NCBI RefSeq assembly: GCF_001748285.1
Contig: NZ_BDGT01000009.1
Coordinates: forward strand, 52,157 to 116,156
DNA length: 64,000 nt
Source: Thermogemmatispora onikobensis
GTDB lineage: Bacteria; Chloroflexota; Ktedonobacteria; Ktedonobacterales; Ktedonobacteraceae
Direction of reading: 5' to 3'
The notes beneath the pieces were generated by a model that searched no databases, had not been told where the DNA came from, and saw only the letters and a program-made list of their open reading frames with translations. This document shows, in pieces, positions 17,396-26,365 of this stretch. Numbering within the stretch: position 1 is the stretch's first letter; each line of letters begins with the position of its first letter. Position numbers and translations under genes: made by a program.

Positions 17396-18460
17396 TTAGA
17401 CGTGAGCGGCAATGAAGTCGCGCATGGCCTCCAGGACCTGCTGGGGCTGCTCGATATGCGGGGAGTGCCCACAGTTGGTTAGCTGGAGTTCGTGATAGCT
17501 CCCTCCCTGCTGGCGATAACGCTCCAGGAGTCTCCGAATCTGGGTCTTCATGGGCTGGGGCGGATACTGCTCGGCCCCTGGCCAACCCGGTACGATGCCA
17601 AGCTGCCCGAGATAGCCAAGGTCGAAGAAGGAGGTGTCAGAGACGATCTGGTCGTCGATACCGTGAATCCAGAGAATGGGCGGCTTGGGATTGAGGTCGA
17701 CCAGGGCCGCTTGATTGAGATAGGCGGGAGAGAGGGCATTGTTGACTCCCTGACGCCCCGGGGCAACATAGGGCCAGTTCGGCGACGGCAGGGAGTCGCC
17801 CGGATAGTTGCCAGGCCCGGTGCGCGTCGAGAGGATGGCGCTGACGTAGATCTCTTCGCGCTCGGGCGCTACATGAAACGGCGGCTTGAAGTAGAAGTTG
17901 TTCATAACAGCCCGCGGTGAGCCTTGCTCAGCACTGCGATCGCCAGCGGCAAGACGCTGCACGAATTCAGCATTGGCGGTCCCGCCTCCGCTGCCAGCGA
18001 AGTCCGGCCAGACCGGGCGCCCTTCGGCGTCGCGCGTTCCTCCAAAGCCAAAGGGCGAGCCGGTCGCCTCTAGAATGAGGCCGCGGAGCCGGCCAGGATA
18101 GTCGATGGCATACTGCATGGCAACATTGCCTCCGAGCGACCAACCGAGCAGGTGGAAGCCGCTCAACCCCAGGGCTTCCGCGAAACTGGCCAGGTCGTCT
18201 GAGAGGTCACGGACGCCACGGGTGGCATCAATCGGTAAGACCTGGCTGTCACCGTAGCCCCGCATGTCGGGCGCGTAAACATGGTAGCCAAGCGCTGCCA
18301 GGGCCAGCATGAGGTCCTGGAAGAAAAGCGATGAGGAGCAGTTGCCGTGGATAAGGACGAGCGCCGGCCCTTCGCTCCCGGCTTCGAGATAGGCAATCTC
18401 TAGACGCTCTGTGCTGCAACGCCTCTGGCTGATGCCAGGTAAAAGGACTGAGGTGGGCAT
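17396..18460 (-). CDS. Alpha/beta hydrolase
   Basis: A 354-residue alpha/beta hydrolase from ATG 18460, chosen for AAGGAGG about ten bases upstream; the frame starts at 18505. The oxyanion segment is HGNCSSSLFF, the nucleophile elbow GWSLGG, the acid probably in HGIDDQIVS, and the histidine in CGHSPHIEQP. A ~110-residue insert between elbow and acid forms the lid. No signal peptide is seen. The substrate cannot be deduced; esterase, haloalkane or epoxide-type activities are possible. It is convergent with pepF, separated by 125 bases that hold a weak GCCTGG hairpin at 17319-17336. Confidence 0.85.
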   Translation of the reverse strand: MPTSVLLPGISQRRCSTERLEIAYLEAGSEGPALVLIHGNCSSSLFFQDLMLALAALGYHVYAPDMRGYGDSQVLPIDATRGVRDLSDDLASFAEALGLSGFHLLGWSLGGNVAMQYAIDYPGRLRGLILEATGSPFGFGGTRDAEGRPVWPDFAGSGGGTANAEFVQRLAAGDRSAEQGSPRAVMNNFYFKPPFHVAPEREEIYVSAILSTRTGPGNYPGDSLPSPNWPYVAPGRQGVNNALSPAYLNQAALVDLNPKPPILWIHGIDDQIVSDTSFFDLGYLGQLGIVPGWPGAEQYPPQPMKTQIRRLLERYRQQGGSYHELQLTNCGHSPHIEQPQQVLEAMRDFIAAHV

Positions 18461-18675
18461 GCCTATGGTGGCCTCCTTCACTATCAAATATGAAAGGTGA
18501 ATCACATATCAGTAAGCTTACCCCAGCCGGTACCCAAAATCAAGCAAGTCGCTTCGGGCTGGTGGGCGTAGGCGCGTTGGTTCGTCTCTTTCACGACTCA
18601 ATGCTTGAGGTCGCAGTCCTGCTTACCTGGCTGTCCGCCAGCCAGTCCGGTGCGCTATTCATCCCTGGCCAGATG

Positions 18676-18684
18676 TGCTATACT
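18676..18684 (+). promoter_or_regulatory. Extended -10 promoter for the 259-residue membrane protein gene
   Basis: TGC followed by TATACT (18679-18684), almost the same element as at 24909. The leader to ATG 18878 is about 185 bases and includes the CTTT repeat at 18751. No gene is seen in 18461-18675. Confidence 0.5.
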
Positions 18685-18750
18685 TAAGGGCGAGCGATGG
18701 CCTTCGCGCTTGCGCTTATGTGCTATGGTATTTGGTAAGGGGAGTTTCTT

Positions 18751-18772
18751 CTTTCTTTCTTTCTTTCTTTCT
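18751..18772. repeat. CTTT tetranucleotide repeat
   Basis: Five tandem CTTT units plus CT, in the leader of the gene starting at 18878. Pure tracts of this kind are prone to slippage. Confidence 0.85.
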
Positions 18773-18877
18773 ATCCAGGCTATTCAAAGAAGCAAGCTTC
18801 GCTCACTAATGGCAGCGTGGGGCGCTCCGGCTCCCGTTGGCTGGTGAGTGCGATCTGAAGCGAGGAACAGGAGCTGT

Positions 18878-19657
18878 ATGGACAGGTCTCCTCAGACTGC
18901 CGGCTCGATTGCCGACGAAATTCACGCGACCTTGCTCGACGTTGAGGGCGAGGAAGGGGAAGAGCATATCCATACACCCGGGCCGAGCTATTGGCCGCTG
19001 TTGTTGGCCGTGGCAGTGGCTGCGGTCTTCTTTCTGCTGCTCTTATTGAACAGCGCTCCCTTGCTCTCGCTCGGGCTGGCGCTGGTGGCAGGCATTTTTG
19101 TGATTGCCTTTATGGTCGGTTGGGGGCTCGAGGACCCCTTCAAATCTCTGCCACCCATCTATGTGCCCGCGCCCGCTGAGGCACGCACGCGCTCTCCTTT
19201 CAAGCTGGGTCTGGACGTGGTCGATGCCCGTGGCAGCTGGCTTGGAACCATTCAGGCCCGCTTCCCGACCTATCTGTTGGTTGAGCGTGGGCGCCTCTTC
19301 CCCAAGGTCTACTATGTGCCGCGTCAGGCGGTGAAATCCCTGAGTGATGATGGTGTAGTGCAGCTGAATCTGAGCGAGGCGGATCTGCAGTGCATGGGTT
19401 ACAATCGGGTGCCCGACGATCTCTATAGCGAGTCGCCCGAGCCAGATGTGCCGCGTGTGCGTGGTATCCCGCAGTTCGGCAAGCTGCCGCTCTCTCCTGC
19501 TCAGACCGGTCATTATCTCTATGGCGCTCGCTGGCCCGGTATCAACACGGATGCCAAGAACTCCTACCATCTGGACGAAATCCAGCCCGACCCCAGCGAG
19601 TATGTGGCTGAGGGCTATCCCGTTTTGAGCCATGCTCCCGCCCGGAGCGGCAGCTAG
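18878..19657 (+). CDS. Two-span membrane protein with a PRC-barrel-like domain
   Basis: A 259-residue protein from ATG 18878, with AGGAG at 18869-18873 and GAGG at 18862. After ~35 acidic residues come two membrane segments (PLLLAVAVAAVFFLLLLL and LLSLGLALVAGIFVIAFMV, about residues 38-80) and a WGLEDP motif. The first part resembles the small subunit IV type of actinobacterial and chloroflexal cytochrome oxidases, but no oxidase genes are nearby. Residues ~105-165 form a small beta domain (LDVVDARGSWLGTIQAR) like PRC-barrel/DUF2171 proteins. Function unknown; both resemblances are by eye. Confidence 0.65.
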   Translation: MDRSPQTAGSIADEIHATLLDVEGEEGEEHIHTPGPSYWPLLLAVAVAAVFFLLLLLNSAPLLSLGLALVAGIFVIAFMVGWGLEDPFKSLPPIYVPAPAEARTRSPFKLGLDVVDARGSWLGTIQARFPTYLLVERGRLFPKVYYVPRQAVKSLSDDGVVQLNLSEADLQCMGYNRVPDDLYSESPEPDVPRVRGIPQFGKLPLSPAQTGHYLYGARWPGINTDAKNSYHLDEIQPDPSEYVAEGYPVLSHAPARSGS

Positions 19658-19750
19658 TTCACCACTCTCAACTCCTGTGTAAGCACCCCTACGCCGGGCG
19701 ACCGCTCTGGTCGCCCGGATTCGCGTGGGGAAATCACTATCCACCTTGCT

Positions 19751-19771
19751 TTCTTCTTCTTCTTCTTCTTC
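19751..19771. repeat. TTC trinucleotide repeat
   Basis: Seven perfect TTC units between the converging ends of the 259-residue membrane protein gene and the nth-like gene, followed by a pyrimidine-rich stretch. Confidence 0.85.
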
Positions 19772-19822
19772 CCTTCCCCTCTTTCTTCGCTCGGAAGGAG
19801 GGATATTCTTGCTATTTACCAG

Positions 19823-20659
19823 TCAGGCCTCTTTTTCCGTTTGACCTGTCTGTTGTGCCTCCCGACGCTGCTTGTGGCGTGCAGCAGCATAATAGAGGCA
19901 GAGATCGCGGAGAAAGCACTGGTCACAGCGCGGTCGTTGGAAGAAGCAGCGGCGCTGGCCGTGCCAGACGAGACCTTTGTGGAAGTTGTAGATGGGGCGA
20001 GCCTCGGGCGGCAGCAGGGCCTGCAGTACGGGCTGGGCTTGCTCGGGGGTGAGCCGAGGCGGGATGAGGCCCAGGCGGATAGAGATGCGATGGACGTGGG
20101 TGTCGACGGGGAGCACTGGCAGGCGGCAGCTAAAGAGGAGGACGCAGGCGGCAGTCTTGGGACCGACGCCCTCGAAGCGACTGAGCCAGGCGAGACCTTC
20201 CTGGACAGGGAGACTGCAGAGGAAGTCAAGGGTGAGAACGCCGCGCTCAGCAGTGATCTGACGCAGGATGGCCTGCAGGCGTGGCGCCTTGACCTCTGGC
20301 CAGTTGACGACGGCAATGGCGTTCTCTACGGCTGCCGTGGGGGCGTCACGTACCGCTTCCCAGCTTCCGAATTGCTGGCGCAGGCTCGCATAGGCGGCGG
20401 CTGTCTGCTCGTCGCGCGTGCGATGCGAAAGCAAGACATCGACGAGCTGGCTGAGGGGGTCTTTGCTGGACCACTCCGGCTCGCCATAGTGCTCAACCAG
20501 CCGCTGCGTGATCTCCTGAATCCGCTGGCGCTGGGCAGCCTGGTCCTGACTCTGCTCCGCGGCCCTCCGCTCCTCTGAACCTGGGGGCTGAGACGTTTCG
20601 TCGAAGAGCGCCTGGCGGTAGAGCGCCTCCTGCTGGCTTCGACGTTGTTTCGGCTTCAC
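19823..20659 (-). CDS. nth: Endonuclease III-like DNA glycosylase
   Basis: A 278-residue HhH-GPD base-excision repair enzyme. GTG 20659 is taken as the start because GAAAGGA lies eight bases upstream; the frame extends to 20704. The helix-hairpin-helix FEGVGPKTAA carries the catalytic lysine, and LPVDTHVHRIS the aspartate. The C-terminus has the four-cysteine iron-sulfur loop with the exact C-x6-C-x2-C-x5-C spacing. It removes oxidised pyrimidines. About 60 charged residues (Gln/Arg/Glu-rich) precede the core, longer than in E. coli Nth. The gene stands alone. Confidence 0.9.
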   Translation of the reverse strand: MKPKQRRSQQEALYRQALFDETSQPPGSEERRAAEQSQDQAAQRQRIQEITQRLVEHYGEPEWSSKDPLSQLVDVLLSHRTRDEQTAAAYASLRQQFGSWEAVRDAPTAAVENAIAVVNWPEVKAPRLQAILRQITAERGVLTLDFLCSLPVQEGLAWLSRFEGVGPKTAACVLLFSCRLPVLPVDTHVHRISIRLGLIPPRLTPEQAQPVLQALLPPEARPIYNFHKGLVWHGQRRCFFQRPRCDQCFLRDLCLYYAAARHKQRREAQQTGQTEKEA

Positions 20660-20752
20660 GGGATCGGTCCTTTCTCGTTTCCTTCTTCGTTCGCTTCCCG
20701 CCAAACCTGGAGCCGCCCGAGCGGCGGAGGTGAGGGGAGGCTCCCAGGATAG

Positions 20753-20792
20753 CCTGGCCGCCCTATCTGGAGGGAGCGGCGCGGCGGCCAGG
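20753..20792 (-). terminator. Candidate trxB terminator
   Basis: CCTGGCCGCC at 20753-20762 and its exact complement at 20783-20792 form a 10-bp stem with a 20-base loop, just past the trxB stop on the minus strand. No clear T-run. Confidence 0.45.
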
Positions 20793-20826
20793 CGAGGCGA
20801 GACGTCAGGTCATGAGACCGGCCAGG

Positions 20827-21792
20827 CTACTCACCCGAGGTCAGCGCTTCCTGACGGCTTGCTTCCTCGTGGGCCTGGCCCTCTAGCCAGCGCTCCAGAT
20901 CGATGGCTGCCCGACAGCCGTCACCGGCAGCGGTGACCGCCTGGCGATAGCGGCGATCCGTTACATCGCCAGCGGCAAAGACACCCGGAATATTGGTCAT
21001 GGTGTGCTCGACAGGGATGATGTAACCCAGCTCATCCATCTGCAGCAGGCCCCGGAAGAGGTCGGTATTCGGCTGATGACCGATGGCCAGAAACAGCCCC
21101 TTGACAACTAGCGTCTGCTCCTCGCCCGTCTTGACGTTGCGCAGGCGCAGGCCGGTCACCGAGTCCTCGCCCAGAACCTCGACCACTTCGCTATTCCAGA
21201 TAAAGCTGATCTTGGGATTTTTAAAGGCGCGCTCCTGCATGATCTTGCTGGCGCGCAGGGTATCGCGACGGTGGATGACGGTCACATGGCTGGCGTAGCG
21301 CGTGAGGAAAAGGGCCTCCTCCATCGCGGTGTCGCCCCCGCCGATCACGGCCACCTCTTTGTCTTTAAAGAAGAAGCCATCACAGGTTGCACAGGCACTG
21401 ACCCCGCGTCCCTGCAGATGCTGCTCGCTCGGCAGTCCCAACCATTTGGCGCTGGCGCCGGTGGCAATGATCACCCCTCGGGCCAGGTAACTGCCCGAAT
21501 CGCTGGTAATCACAAAGGGGCGGCGGCTAAAGTCAACGGCAGTGACGTCTTCGGGAAGCATCTCAGCCCCGAAGCGCCGCGCCTGCTGCTCCAGCTTCTC
21601 CATCAGGGCCGGCCCCAGGATGCCTTCTTCAAAACCGGGGTAGTTCTCGACCTCGCTGGTCAGCATCAACTGTCCGCCGACCTGGTAACCCTGAAAGACC
21701 AGGACCGAGAGGTTGGCGCGTGCAGCATAAATGGCCGCAGTATAGCCTGCCGGCCCTGAGCCGATGATGATTGCGTCATAGAGCTTCGCCAT
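20827..21792 (-). CDS. trxB: Thioredoxin reductase
   Basis: A 321-residue NADPH-dependent flavoenzyme. The FAD motif GSGPAGYTAAIYAARA follows the start, the redox pair is in CATCDG (near residue 135), the NADPH motif is GGGDTAMEEA, and the FAD-closing block is AAGDVTDRRYRQAVTAAGDG. It reduces thioredoxin for disulfide exchange and repair of oxidative damage. ATG 21792 fits the family N-terminus; the frame opens at TTG 21819. The GH15 gene upstream is separated by about 150 bases with two hairpins, so trxB probably has its own promoter. Confidence 0.95.
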   Translation of the reverse strand: MAKLYDAIIIGSGPAGYTAAIYAARANLSVLVFQGYQVGGQLMLTSEVENYPGFEEGILGPALMEKLEQQARRFGAEMLPEDVTAVDFSRRPFVITSDSGSYLARGVIIATGASAKWLGLPSEQHLQGRGVSACATCDGFFFKDKEVAVIGGGDTAMEEALFLTRYASHVTVIHRRDTLRASKIMQERAFKNPKISFIWNSEVVEVLGEDSVTGLRLRNVKTGEEQTLVVKGLFLAIGHQPNTDLFRGLLQMDELGYIIPVEHTMTNIPGVFAAGDVTDRRYRQAVTAAGDGCRAAIDLERWLEGQAHEEASRQEALTSGE

Positions 21793-21874
21793 AGACAGTA
21801 TGTACTCCGCTTCTTGCAAACGTATTCCCCTGACTGTAGAAAGAAAGGGACGCTAAAGGTCCACTTGTGAAAAC

Positions 21875-21910
21875 ACGAGAAGGGGGGCCTTTTATGCCCC
21901 TCTCTCTCGT
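21875..21910 (-). terminator. Imperfect hairpin between the GH15 gene and trxB
   Basis: ACGAGAAGGGG at 21875-21885 pairs with CCCCT and CTCTCGT segments ending at 21910, with small bulges. On the minus strand it follows the GH15 stop and precedes trxB. It may back up the stronger palindrome at 21931. Confidence 0.4.
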
Positions 21911-21930
21911 CGCTGGCTCTGACTCCGCCA

Positions 21931-21953
21931 GCCTGCCCTGAGTCAGGGCAGGC
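21931..21953 (-). terminator. Perfect palindrome over the GH15 stop codon
   Basis: GCCTGCCCTGA at 21931-21941 and its exact complement at 21943-21953 flank one base. The stop codon of the GH15 gene (21945-21943) lies inside one arm. As RNA this forms a tight GC stem that begins in the last codons; it would suit a terminator or a 3' end protector. Confidence 0.55.
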
Positions 21954-23922
21954 TTCCGGGACGCTCGGAAGGCAGGGCTTGCTGCGTCTGCCGCTCAGCG
22001 CTGAGCCTTCCCTGGGCCCGGTTGAGGGCCGCGTCAATGTTGGTGCAGGCCGTAATGAGCGAGAGATGGGTGAAAGCCTGGGGGAAGTTGCCCAGAGCTT
22101 CGCCACACAACCCGACTTCTTCGGCATAGAGACCAACATGATTACTATAGGTGAGCATCTTCTCCAAGAGCAGGCGCGCCTCGTCGAGGCGTCCGCAGCG
22201 CGCTAGCACTTCGGCCAGCCAGAAGCTGCACGGGCTGAAAGTGCCTTCCTGACTCCCCAGGCCATCGTCAGCAGCCCGCCCGGGATCATAGCGATGCACC
22301 AGGGAGTCGCTGGCCAGTTCGCGCTGAATGCGCTCGATCGTCTTGAGCATGCGCGGCTCGTTCGGTCCTGTGAATTTGACAATGGCCATCAGCAGGGCAC
22401 TGGCATCGATAGCATCGCTTCCATAATACTGAACAAAGCTCTGTTTACGCTCGTTCCATCCTTTATGCATAATCTGCTCATAAATGCGGGCGCTGGTCTC
22501 CATCCACTCGACCATTGGCGCCGGCCAGCCGCGGTGGCGAGCCAGGCGCAAGGCGCGATCGAAGGCGACCCAGGACATGACGCGCGAGTGGACAAAGTGC
22601 TGGGGGCCGCCGCGCACCTCCCAGATGCCTTCATCGGGATCGTCCCAGTGATGTTGCAGCCACTCCAGCAGACGTCGCAGGTTCTCCCACAGGTCATAGG
22701 AGATCGTGCTATAGCGATTGAAGATGTAGATGGCATCCATCAGCTCACCATAGATGTCGAGCTGCTGCTGCTTGTAAGCGGCGTTGCCGATGCGGACGGG
22801 ACGACTTTGGCGATAGCCCTCCAGGTGATCAAGGGTGTATTCGACCAGTTCCTGCTCGCCGTTAATGCCATACATGGGCTGGAGCGAGCCGTTTTCTTTC
22901 AGCTCATGGCAGCGAGCATCAAGCCACTGCATGAAGGCCTCGGCCTCCTGAGTGAAGCCGAGGGTCAGCAGGCTATAGAGCGTAAAGGCAGCATCGCGCA
23001 GCCAGGTATAACGATAGTCCCAGTTGCGAGCGCCACCGACCGTCTCGGGGAGGCTGGTCGTCGGCGCAGCTACAATAGCGCCTGTGGGGGCATAGGTGAG
23101 CAGCTTAAGCACCAGAGCCGAGCGCTGCACCATCTCGCGCCAGCGCCCCTGGTATTGGCACTGGGAGAGCCAGCGCCGCCAGAAGGTGAGCGTGCGCTGA
23201 AAGGCATCGTGATAGCGGCGCGATGAGACATGCTGTGGGCCAAGGTCGCCGCGCCTGGCGCTCTCCAGCAGGAAGTAGGCCGATTGGCCAGCGTGCAGGG
23301 TAAACTCAGCGCGTACTCCCCTCCGTCCGTCCTCGCTCAGCGGCACCGTGCTGGCCAGCCCCAGAGAGAGCCCATCGCTGTGGAACATCGCCCCTTCGGG
23401 CGAAAGATGGACGACGTGCCCGTCGCGGCCATAGTTGAAGGCGGGATGACAGACCAGCTCGAATTTGAGCGAGCCACGCACTACGGTCACGGCCCGATAG
23501 AGATGATGCTGATGCTCGGCGCTGCCGGGCACCTTCACCGGCATGAAGTCGGTGATCTCCCCTACGCCATCGACCGTGAGAAAGCGCGTCAGCAGAATGT
23601 TGGTCTCCGGAATATAGAGCTGCTTCTGTCCCATCGAGGCATGATCGTGCGGGGGCGGCGCAATGCGAAAGAAGCCACCTTTCCGCGCGTCTAATAAGGC
23701 GCCAAAAACACTAGGAGAATCGAAGCGTGGAATACAGCACCAGTCGATCGAGCCATTTTTGCCGACCAGGGCCACCGTATGCAGGTCTCCGATGACCGCA
23801 TAGTCCTCGATGGGTAAATAGGTCGCCGGGCGATCATCTGCCGTTCCTGGCTGCTCAAGGCGACCGTGTGACCGCACGGGCGGTGCTGTCTCTCCTCCGT
23901 CGTGCGACTTTGCCTGTTCCAT
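21943..23922 (-). CDS. Glycoside hydrolase family 15 protein (glucoamylase/trehalase type)
   Basis: A 659-residue protein from ATG 23922, with AAAGGA eight bases upstream; the frame opens at 23946. The N-terminus has the typical block YLPIEDYAVIGDLHTVALVG and NGSIDWCCIPRFDSPSVFG, followed by a beta-sandwich. The catalytic (alpha/alpha)6 barrel begins around residue 270 with ETVGGARNWDYRYTWLRDAAFTLYSL, and ends with VGLYAEEVGLCGEALGNFPQAFTHLSLI, which holds the second acid. Bacterial proteins of this form include trehalases and glucan hydrolases; sequence alone does not choose. No signal peptide, so probably intracellular. Confidence 0.9.
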   Translation of the reverse strand: MEQAKSHDGGETAPPVRSHGRLEQPGTADDRPATYLPIEDYAVIGDLHTVALVGKNGSIDWCCIPRFDSPSVFGALLDARKGGFFRIAPPPHDHASMGQKQLYIPETNILLTRFLTVDGVGEITDFMPVKVPGSAEHQHHLYRAVTVVRGSLKFELVCHPAFNYGRDGHVVHLSPEGAMFHSDGLSLGLASTVPLSEDGRRGVRAEFTLHAGQSAYFLLESARRGDLGPQHVSSRRYHDAFQRTLTFWRRWLSQCQYQGRWREMVQRSALVLKLLTYAPTGAIVAAPTTSLPETVGGARNWDYRYTWLRDAAFTLYSLLTLGFTQEAEAFMQWLDARCHELKENGSLQPMYGINGEQELVEYTLDHLEGYRQSRPVRIGNAAYKQQQLDIYGELMDAIYIFNRYSTISYDLWENLRRLLEWLQHHWDDPDEGIWEVRGGPQHFVHSRVMSWVAFDRALRLARHRGWPAPMVEWMETSARIYEQIMHKGWNERKQSFVQYYGSDAIDASALLMAIVKFTGPNEPRMLKTIERIQRELASDSLVHRYDPGRAADDGLGSQEGTFSPCSFWLAEVLARCGRLDEARLLLEKMLTYSNHVGLYAEEVGLCGEALGNFPQAFTHLSLITACTNIDAALNRAQGRLSAERQTQQALPSERPGSLP

Positions 23923-24508
23923 GCCAGAGTCCTTTCGCGCCATCATTGCTTTCTAGCGACAGGGTATGGTATACAGAGAAAGCTATGACATGCGCAGCGT
24001 CTAGCAGCGTTAGGCAGCGAGCCAGCGCTCCTGTGGCCTGGCCGCAAACTGCTTCGCTTCGCTGTCGGCGCGTCGCGCTTCCCTGTTGCTATCTGCTGGT
24101 ATGCATTGTACCACAGGCAAACAGCGGATCTGCTCAGGCTCAAGTCCTGGCCAAAGCGCTGCTGAGGTAGACTGGCGCCGAAAAGATGAACAGTGAGCGG
24201 GAGACAAAGCCGCGCTCCACTTGTCATGGTGGGAGAGGAGGCTGGTGCCAGAGAAAAGCAAAATCGCCGCGCAAAGCAGTAACCTTCTCCCCTTAAAAGG
24301 GGCAGAGCCGGGTCGATCTGCTTTTTGATCTCTCTAGCAGAGCAAGATCCCTGAACGGGTGGAATGGGCGGCAATACCAGGCAGGCCGGTAGCTGAGGGC
24401 AAAGTAGTCACCGCCTGGCCTGGCTGAGAGAGGAGGGGCCAACAGCAAGCAGTCAGACAGACAAGCATCATGCATGCGAACAAGGAAGGAAAGAAGGAGA
24501 AGAGGAGC
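23923..24508. other. Divergent intergenic region without a gene
   Basis: About 590 bases between the GH15 gene and the small plus-strand gene at 24509. TGGTATACA at 23967-23975 looks like an extended -10 on the plus strand; the same word with one change occurs on the minus strand at 27049. Otherwise I see no coding frame with a binding site and no clear structure. Confidence 0.4.
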
Positions 24509-24850
24509 ATGGCAGATCTGGCGTCCGTACCTGACTTTGAGATGGTAGCTACCTGTATCGCAGAGCGCTTTGAGCGCATGCGCCCCTTGATGAGTCAGTG
24601 GGCAGATCTGGCGCGCCTGGCAGTCCAGGGGCTGCCACACGATCGGGCGCGTCTGGCCGAGCTGGAGCGCCGTCTTAATCAGCTACGTGCGGAACTGCGG
24701 ACCTTTGTGCTGGTGGCGTCCGAGCATTTTTCCGATGGGCAGCTGGCTGCCTTGCGTAAACAGGCCCGCATGAGCAAATCGGCCTGGCGGTCGCTGAAGA
24801 AGGTCCGCCCGATCACCACGCGCTCCGGCTTCACGCTGCTCAGTTTCTAG
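24509..24850 (+). CDS. Small helical protein of unknown function
   Basis: A 113-residue protein from ATG 24509; AAGGAGA at 24494-24500 is well spaced. It is predicted to be mostly helical, with a Leu/Arg/Glu-rich coiled-coil-like segment (about residues 45-80) and a basic C-terminus. No membrane segment or cysteine pair. I do not recognise the family. It is followed by 200 bases containing the promoter of the DUF1786-like gene. Confidence 0.55.
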   Translation: MADLASVPDFEMVATCIAERFERMRPLMSQWADLARLAVQGLPHDRARLAELERRLNQLRAELRTFVLVASEHFSDGQLAALRKQARMSKSAWRSLKKVRPITTRSGFTLLSF

Positions 24851-24908
24851 CTGGCCCGGCAAGGATACCAGCGCTCGCTCGCACGACGCTCTCTTTCCGA
24901 CTCCGAGA

Positions 24909-24917
24909 TGCTATACT
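24909..24917 (+). promoter_or_regulatory. Extended -10 promoter for the DUF1786-like gene
   Basis: TGC followed by TATACT (24912-24917). The leader to the TTG start at 25054 is about 130 bases. Confidence 0.5.
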
Positions 24918-25053
24918 GAATTGACGCGCCGCCACTCTTCATGCGTCATGAGCAGCGCCAGGTTGCTCTACTCTTGTCCTTTTGTAGATTGGTCCGTTCG
25001 TTGCCTTTGGTTGTCCTTTCTTTCTCAGGAAGAGGGCTGAAAGGGGGCTTAGA

Positions 25054-26247
25054 TTGCGTATGGCACCTGCAGCAGCGCGCGTGCTGGCGATCGACATCGG
25101 CACGGGAACACAGGATATCCTGCTCTTCGAAAGCGGCAGGACGATGGAAAATAATGTGAAGCTGGTGATGCCCTCGCCAACGGTGATTGTAGCCGAGCGC
25201 ATTCGCCGGGCGACGGAGGCGGGCCGGCCTCTGCTGCTGACCGGGGTCACGATGGGCGGTGGCCCTTCGCACTGGGCGGCCCGCGACCATGCTCTGGCTG
25301 GCTATCCGGTCGCAGTGACTCCCGAGGCGGCGCGCACCTTCGACGATGATCTGAATGCGGTGGCGCAGATGGGCTTTGAGATCGTCAGTGAGGAGGAGGC
25401 CGCCCGGCAGGCCCGGCGCCCGGATGTGGTCCATATTGAGCTGCAGGATCTGGACGGGCAGGCCATCGTCCAGGCTTTGCGCACCTTCGATGTTGATCCG
25501 CGAGTGGATGCCCTGGCCATCGCCGCCTTCGATCACGGGGCTGCTCCTCCGGGCTATAGCGATCGGCGCTTCCGCTTCGAGTTTCTGGAACACATGATCC
25601 GCCGCTCGCCAAGACCGGCAACCTTCGCCTACCTGGCGGAGGAGATTCCGCCGGCGCTGACCCGCCTGCAGGCGCTCAAAAGAAGTGTTGCCCGCTATAT
25701 GGAGTACAGCGGTTCCAGGCCGGACCTGCCGGTGCTCGTGATGGATACGGGGGCTGCGGCAGCATTGGGGGCCTTGGAGGACCCACTGGTGCGCCAGCAG
25801 AGACAGAGCCTGCTGTGCAACATCGGCAACTTCCATACACTGGCTTTCCACCTGGTGGAAGGACGTATCGTCGGTCTTTTTGAGCACCACACCGGCGAGA
25901 TCAGCCGGGCACGCCTGGAGGAGCTGCTGCAGAAGCTGGCCGCCGGCATACTGACCAACGATGAGGTCTTTGAGGATAGCGGACATGGGGCACTGGTGCT
26001 GGAGCCAGCGCGCCCAGCGGCGTCGCCTACTACCTCCCCGGAGCTGCCGTTTCTGGCGGTCACCGGCCCCCGCCGCGAGCTGCTGCGCGGCTCGGCACTG
26101 CCTCACTACGAGGCCGTACCGCATGGCGATATGATGCTGGCCGGTTGTTTCGGTCTGCTGCGCGCTCTGGCCGAGCGTGTGCCCGAGCTGGCCCCAGCGA
26201 TTCGGCCCGCACTCCTGAACGGGAGAGACAGCCTGGCCCGTGGCTGA
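25054..26247 (+). CDS. DUF1786-like ASKHA-fold protein
   Basis: A 397-residue protein. TTG 25054 is favoured because GGGGG at 25043-25047 is six bases upstream; ATG 25060 is the alternative. The N-terminal LAIDIGTGTQDILLF is the phosphate-binding motif of the actin/sugar-kinase/Hsp70 superfamily. Later blocks VLVMDTGAAAALGAL, LLCNIGNFHTLAFHL and GLFEHHTGEI match what I recall of DUF1786, annotated in archaea as related to pyruvate-formate-lyase activation without firm evidence. An ATP-binding role is plausible; substrate unknown. It stands alone and converges on the two-HTH regulator. Confidence 0.6.
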   Translation: MRMAPAAARVLAIDIGTGTQDILLFESGRTMENNVKLVMPSPTVIVAERIRRATEAGRPLLLTGVTMGGGPSHWAARDHALAGYPVAVTPEAARTFDDDLNAVAQMGFEIVSEEEAARQARRPDVVHIELQDLDGQAIVQALRTFDVDPRVDALAIAAFDHGAAPPGYSDRRFRFEFLEHMIRRSPRPATFAYLAEEIPPALTRLQALKRSVARYMEYSGSRPDLPVLVMDTGAAAALGALEDPLVRQQRQSLLCNIGNFHTLAFHLVEGRIVGLFEHHTGEISRARLEELLQKLAAGILTNDEVFEDSGHGALVLEPARPAASPTTSPELPFLAVTGPRRELLRGSALPHYEAVPHGDMMLAGCFGLLRALAERVPELAPAIRPALLNGRDSLARG

Positions 26248-26365
26248 CCAGACGGACAGGCCAGGGAAGGATCGGTAGCGCGCTGAGCAGAGGTCTGACG
26301 TGGCAGCAGACAGGGCGATTGGCAGGAGAAGGAGGAAAGGAAAGGAGGAGGAGCGGGGAGCTGCA

